Source: Gemmatimonadota bacterium (GTDB lineage Bacteria > Gemmatimonadota > Gemmatimonadetes > Longimicrobiales > Gaopeijiaceae). From it: a DNA stretch of 64,000 nt. The notes beneath the pieces are model-generated. The model was not told where the DNA came from. It worked only from the letters and a program-made list of their open reading frames with translations, and ran no database searches. Position numbers and translations under genes: made by a program. Numbering within the stretch: position 1 is the first letter of the stretch; each line of letters opens with the position of its first letter. The stretch is taken from assembly GCA_041390105.1 (NCBI GenBank), contig JAWKQO010000003.1, positions 1 to 64,000 on the forward strand, written 5' to 3'. Below, piece after piece: positions 62,118 to 64,000 of this stretch.

Positions 62118-63220
62118 GTCACGAACCGCCCGACCGCGTGTCGCCCGACCCCTCGCGTCGTCGCCTCCTGCGGTGGCTGGGCGCGGCGGCTGGCGGGGCG
62201 TTGTTGTCGAGCCGCCCGCTGGCCGGCATCGGCTCAGAGCGGGTCTGCGAGTCCCTACGGGGGCGACGGGTCTCGTGGCTGGTAGGGTGGTCACCGGGTG
62301 GCGGCTACGACATCTACTCCCGCCTGCTCGAAGCACCGCTGGAACGGGCGCTGGACGCGGAGATCGTCATCGAGAACATGCCGGGCGCCTCGGGCATCGT
62401 CGCGGCACGCCGCATCTCCACGTCCCGACCCGATGGACGGACGCTGGGAATCCTCAACGGTACCGGCCTGATGCTGGCGCCCTACTCCAATCCGGGCTTC
62501 GCTCCGTCGCTCGAGCACGACTTCACCCTGCTGGGGCGGATCGTAGATCATGAGCAGGCCCTCGTGGTGGGGCGGGCCAGCGGGATCACCTCGCTTTCGG
62601 ATCTGGTGGAGATCGGTCGGCGACGGCCGATCGTCCTCGGAGTCACCGGCCCGACCACGGTGAACGTGCTCCTGAGTGCAGCACTGGAGGATCTGTTCGG
62701 CATCGAGGTGGCGCTGGTGCTGGGCTTCCCCGGGAGCCAGGAGCTCCTCACCGCTGTCCTGCGCGGCGACCTCGACGGAGCGGTGATCGGAGACGAGTCC
62801 GCCGAGCCGCTCGACGAGCTCCTCCCGCTCCTGCGCTTCTCACACCCACCGCTGGGCGGACCCGCTGCCGAGCGCGGTCGCACGTTGCTCGGGGAAGAAG
62901 GCGTGCTCGCCACGGATCCCCAGCTCTTTCCCGATCCGGAGCGTGCCCAGCGGGATGCGGCCGACCTGGCCACCCTGATGGACGTGGGACGGCTGGTGGC
63001 CGCCCCCCCGGGACTCCCAGCGGAGCTCGGCGCCTGCATGGCAGCCTCGGTCGCCAGCGCCCTTGCGGACCCGGCGCTTCTGACCCGCGCCGCACAGGCC
63101 GGACGCACGCTGCGACCCGGCAGCGCAGCGGAAACCGCCCGCACTGTGAGCGTCGCCCGCCTGGCGCTCCCGCGCTTCGCGGCGGCGGTCGAGCGGGCCG
63201 TTCGACGCGCCACGGGCTGA
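62114..63220 (+). CDS. Tripartite tricarboxylate transporter substrate-binding protein (TctC family)
   Basis: A 368-aa periplasmic binding protein with a twin-arginine-like signal (SRRRLLRWLGAAAGGALLS). The Bug/TctC features are WLVGWSPGGGYDIYSRLLEAPLERALDAEIVIENMPGASGIVAARRISTSRPDGRTLGILNG (the GGxxD ligand loop and ENxPGAgG motif). The second lobe is less conserved (GVTGPTTVNVLLSAALEDLFGIEVALVLGFPGSQEL). Most TctC proteins use Sec; the Arg-Arg-Arg signal may still be Sec-compatible. ATG 62114 is coupled to the adenylate-forming gene by a 4-bp overlap. Confidence 0.9.
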   Translation: MSHEPPDRVSPDPSRRRLLRWLGAAAGGALLSSRPLAGIGSERVCESLRGRRVSWLVGWSPGGGYDIYSRLLEAPLERALDAEIVIENMPGASGIVAARRISTSRPDGRTLGILNGTGLMLAPYSNPGFAPSLEHDFTLLGRIVDHEQALVVGRASGITSLSDLVEIGRRRPIVLGVTGPTTVNVLLSAALEDLFGIEVALVLGFPGSQELLTAVLRGDLDGAVIGDESAEPLDELLPLLRFSHPPLGGPAAERGRTLLGEEGVLATDPQLFPDPERAQRDAADLATLMDVGRLVAAPPGLPAELGACMAASVASALADPALLTRAAQAGRTLRPGSAAETARTVSVARLALPRFAAAVERAVRRATG

Positions 63221-63233
63221 AGCGCCCCCCTTC

Positions 63234-64000
63234 ATGGACTCCCACTCGGTTTCCGTGCTCGACGCCGCCTGGCGGGGTCTGTTGCTGGTGCTCGCCTGGC
63301 CCAACCTCCTGTATCCGCTCGTGGGCACGGCCGTGGCGATGCTGGTCGCGGTACTCCCCGGTGTCAGTGGAGCCACCCTCCTGGCCCTGGCCATTCCTCT
63401 GACCTTCTCGTGGGACCCGCTGCCCGTGATGCTGCTGTTCGGCGCCTTGGTGGGCGGCGCCACCTTCATGGGCTCGGTGACTGCGATCCTGTTCAACATC
63501 CCGGGGACCGCCCCCAACGCCGCCACGGTGTTGGACGGCTATCCGATGGCTCGCAACGGAGAGGCCCGCACCGCCCTCGGTTGTTCGGCGGCCGCCTCTG
63601 CCCTGGGGTCGACAGTGGGCATCCTGGTCGTGGTCTTGGCCATCCCGGTGATGACCCGCCTGATCCGTCACGTGGGCCCACCGGAGCTGCTCATGCTCTC
63701 CGTCTGGGGCCTGGTCAGCGTTGCCACCGTCATCCGGGCGTCGTTCATCCGCGGACTGGCCACGGCCGGTCTGGGGCTGATGGTCTCCTTCGTGGGCCTC
63801 GATCCCACCACGGCGGAAGAGCGCTTCACGCTCGGCACGCTCTATCTCCAGGACGGACTCCCCCTCATCCCCGTCTTCCTTGGGATGTTCGCCATCGCGG
63901 AGGTCGTTGACCTGATGGCGAGCGGTCGTCGGACCATCGCCGACGAACCCTCAGGGCGGGGCCTGGAGGGAAGCCTCCTGCGGGGCATCCGCGCGGTGTT
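63234..64000 (+). CDS. Tripartite tricarboxylate transporter permease (TctA family), partial at right edge
   Basis: At least 255 codons, open to the end of the window. The ATG at 63234 starts MDSHSVSVLDAAWRGLLLVLAWPN. Family signatures are AMLVAVLPGVSGATLLALAIPLTFSW, LLFGALVGGATFMGSVTAILFNIPGTAPNAATVLDGYPMARNGEARTALGCSAAASALGS, and GTLYLQDGLPLIPVFLGMFAIAEVVDL. The PGTAPNAATxxDGYPM block is the TctA hallmark. It lies 13 nt after tctC. No tctB gene stands between them; it may follow or be fused beyond the edge. Confidence 0.92.
   Translation, partial: MDSHSVSVLDAAWRGLLLVLAWPNLLYPLVGTAVAMLVAVLPGVSGATLLALAIPLTFSWDPLPVMLLFGALVGGATFMGSVTAILFNIPGTAPNAATVLDGYPMARNGEARTALGCSAAASALGSTVGILVVVLAIPVMTRLIRHVGPPELLMLSVWGLVSVATVIRASFIRGLATAGLGLMVSFVGLDPTTAEERFTLGTLYLQDGLPLIPVFLGMFAIAEVVDLMASGRRTIADEPSGRGLEGSLLRGIRAV

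Overview
The window is one 64-kb stretch of high-GC chromosomal DNA, almost fully coding (about 48 genes), with no rRNA, tRNA, insertion sequence, integrase or CRISPR that I could recognise. The gene content points to Gemmatimonadota or a close relative. Indicators are a PadR-controlled ADOP-type (MacB/FtsX) permease, a second ADOP permease, a SARP/BTAD regulator fused through a membrane helix to TPRs, six-bladed beta-propeller lipoproteins, a PD40-propeller/amidohydrolase fusion, an acidobacterial-type ECF sigma factor linked to a Ser/Thr kinase, and many exported hydrolases. This assignment is inference from gene families; no taxonomic marker gene is present.

Layout. 0.2-10 kb: padR and ADOP permease with two PadR-type palindromes, a membrane protein, the propeller-amidohydrolase, and a second ADOP permease. 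10-20 kb: propeller lipoprotein, membrane sulfatase, two exported proteins, SARP-TPR regulator, a trypsin-fold lipoprotein that lacks its catalytic residues, and a GroES-like protein. A perfect 35-bp direct repeat brackets 4.9 kb of this region, and the right copy continues in the sulfatase reading frame to a plausible alternative C-terminus. 20-25.4 kb: DUF486 membrane protein, SulP transporter, D-aminoacylase-like lipoprotein and an M19 dipeptidase-like protein.

25.4-32.8 kb is a compact sulfur module read leftward: a sigma-54 activator, then sqr, DUF1641, a TusE/DsrC-like protein, DsrE2-like protein, an exported unknown and a FadL-like outer-membrane protein. A -24/-12 element and an upstream dyad lie in front of sqr, and a perfect 11-bp hairpin lies after the fadL-like gene. 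The likely role is sulfide oxidation and relay of the sulfane sulfur on carrier cysteines.

32.8-48.5 kb: an M6-peptidase-like protein with a damaged zinc motif, a second propeller lipoprotein, a translationally coupled CYTH-addB-addA DNA repair operon, a penicillin-acylase-family hydrolase, a PIG-L deacetylase/PLP decarboxylase pair, a TspO-like protein and DUF2007. 48.5-57 kb: cutC, two exported cysteine-containing unknowns, a 29-aa membrane micro-ORF, a single polypeptide joining an ECF sigma factor to a Ser/Thr kinase, apaG, a HipA-like kinase/DUF3037 pair, a class-C serine hydrolase and a His-rich exported protein. 57-64 kb: membrane glycosyltransferase, MurJ, an adenylate-forming enzyme and the start of a tripartite tricarboxylate transporter (TctC then TctA, which runs off the right edge).

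The most unusual items are the ECF sigma-kinase fusion with its convergent micro-ORF, the repeat-bracketed 4.9-kb segment, the enzyme homologues with missing catalytic residues, and the sigma-54 sulfur operon that ends in a FadL porin.
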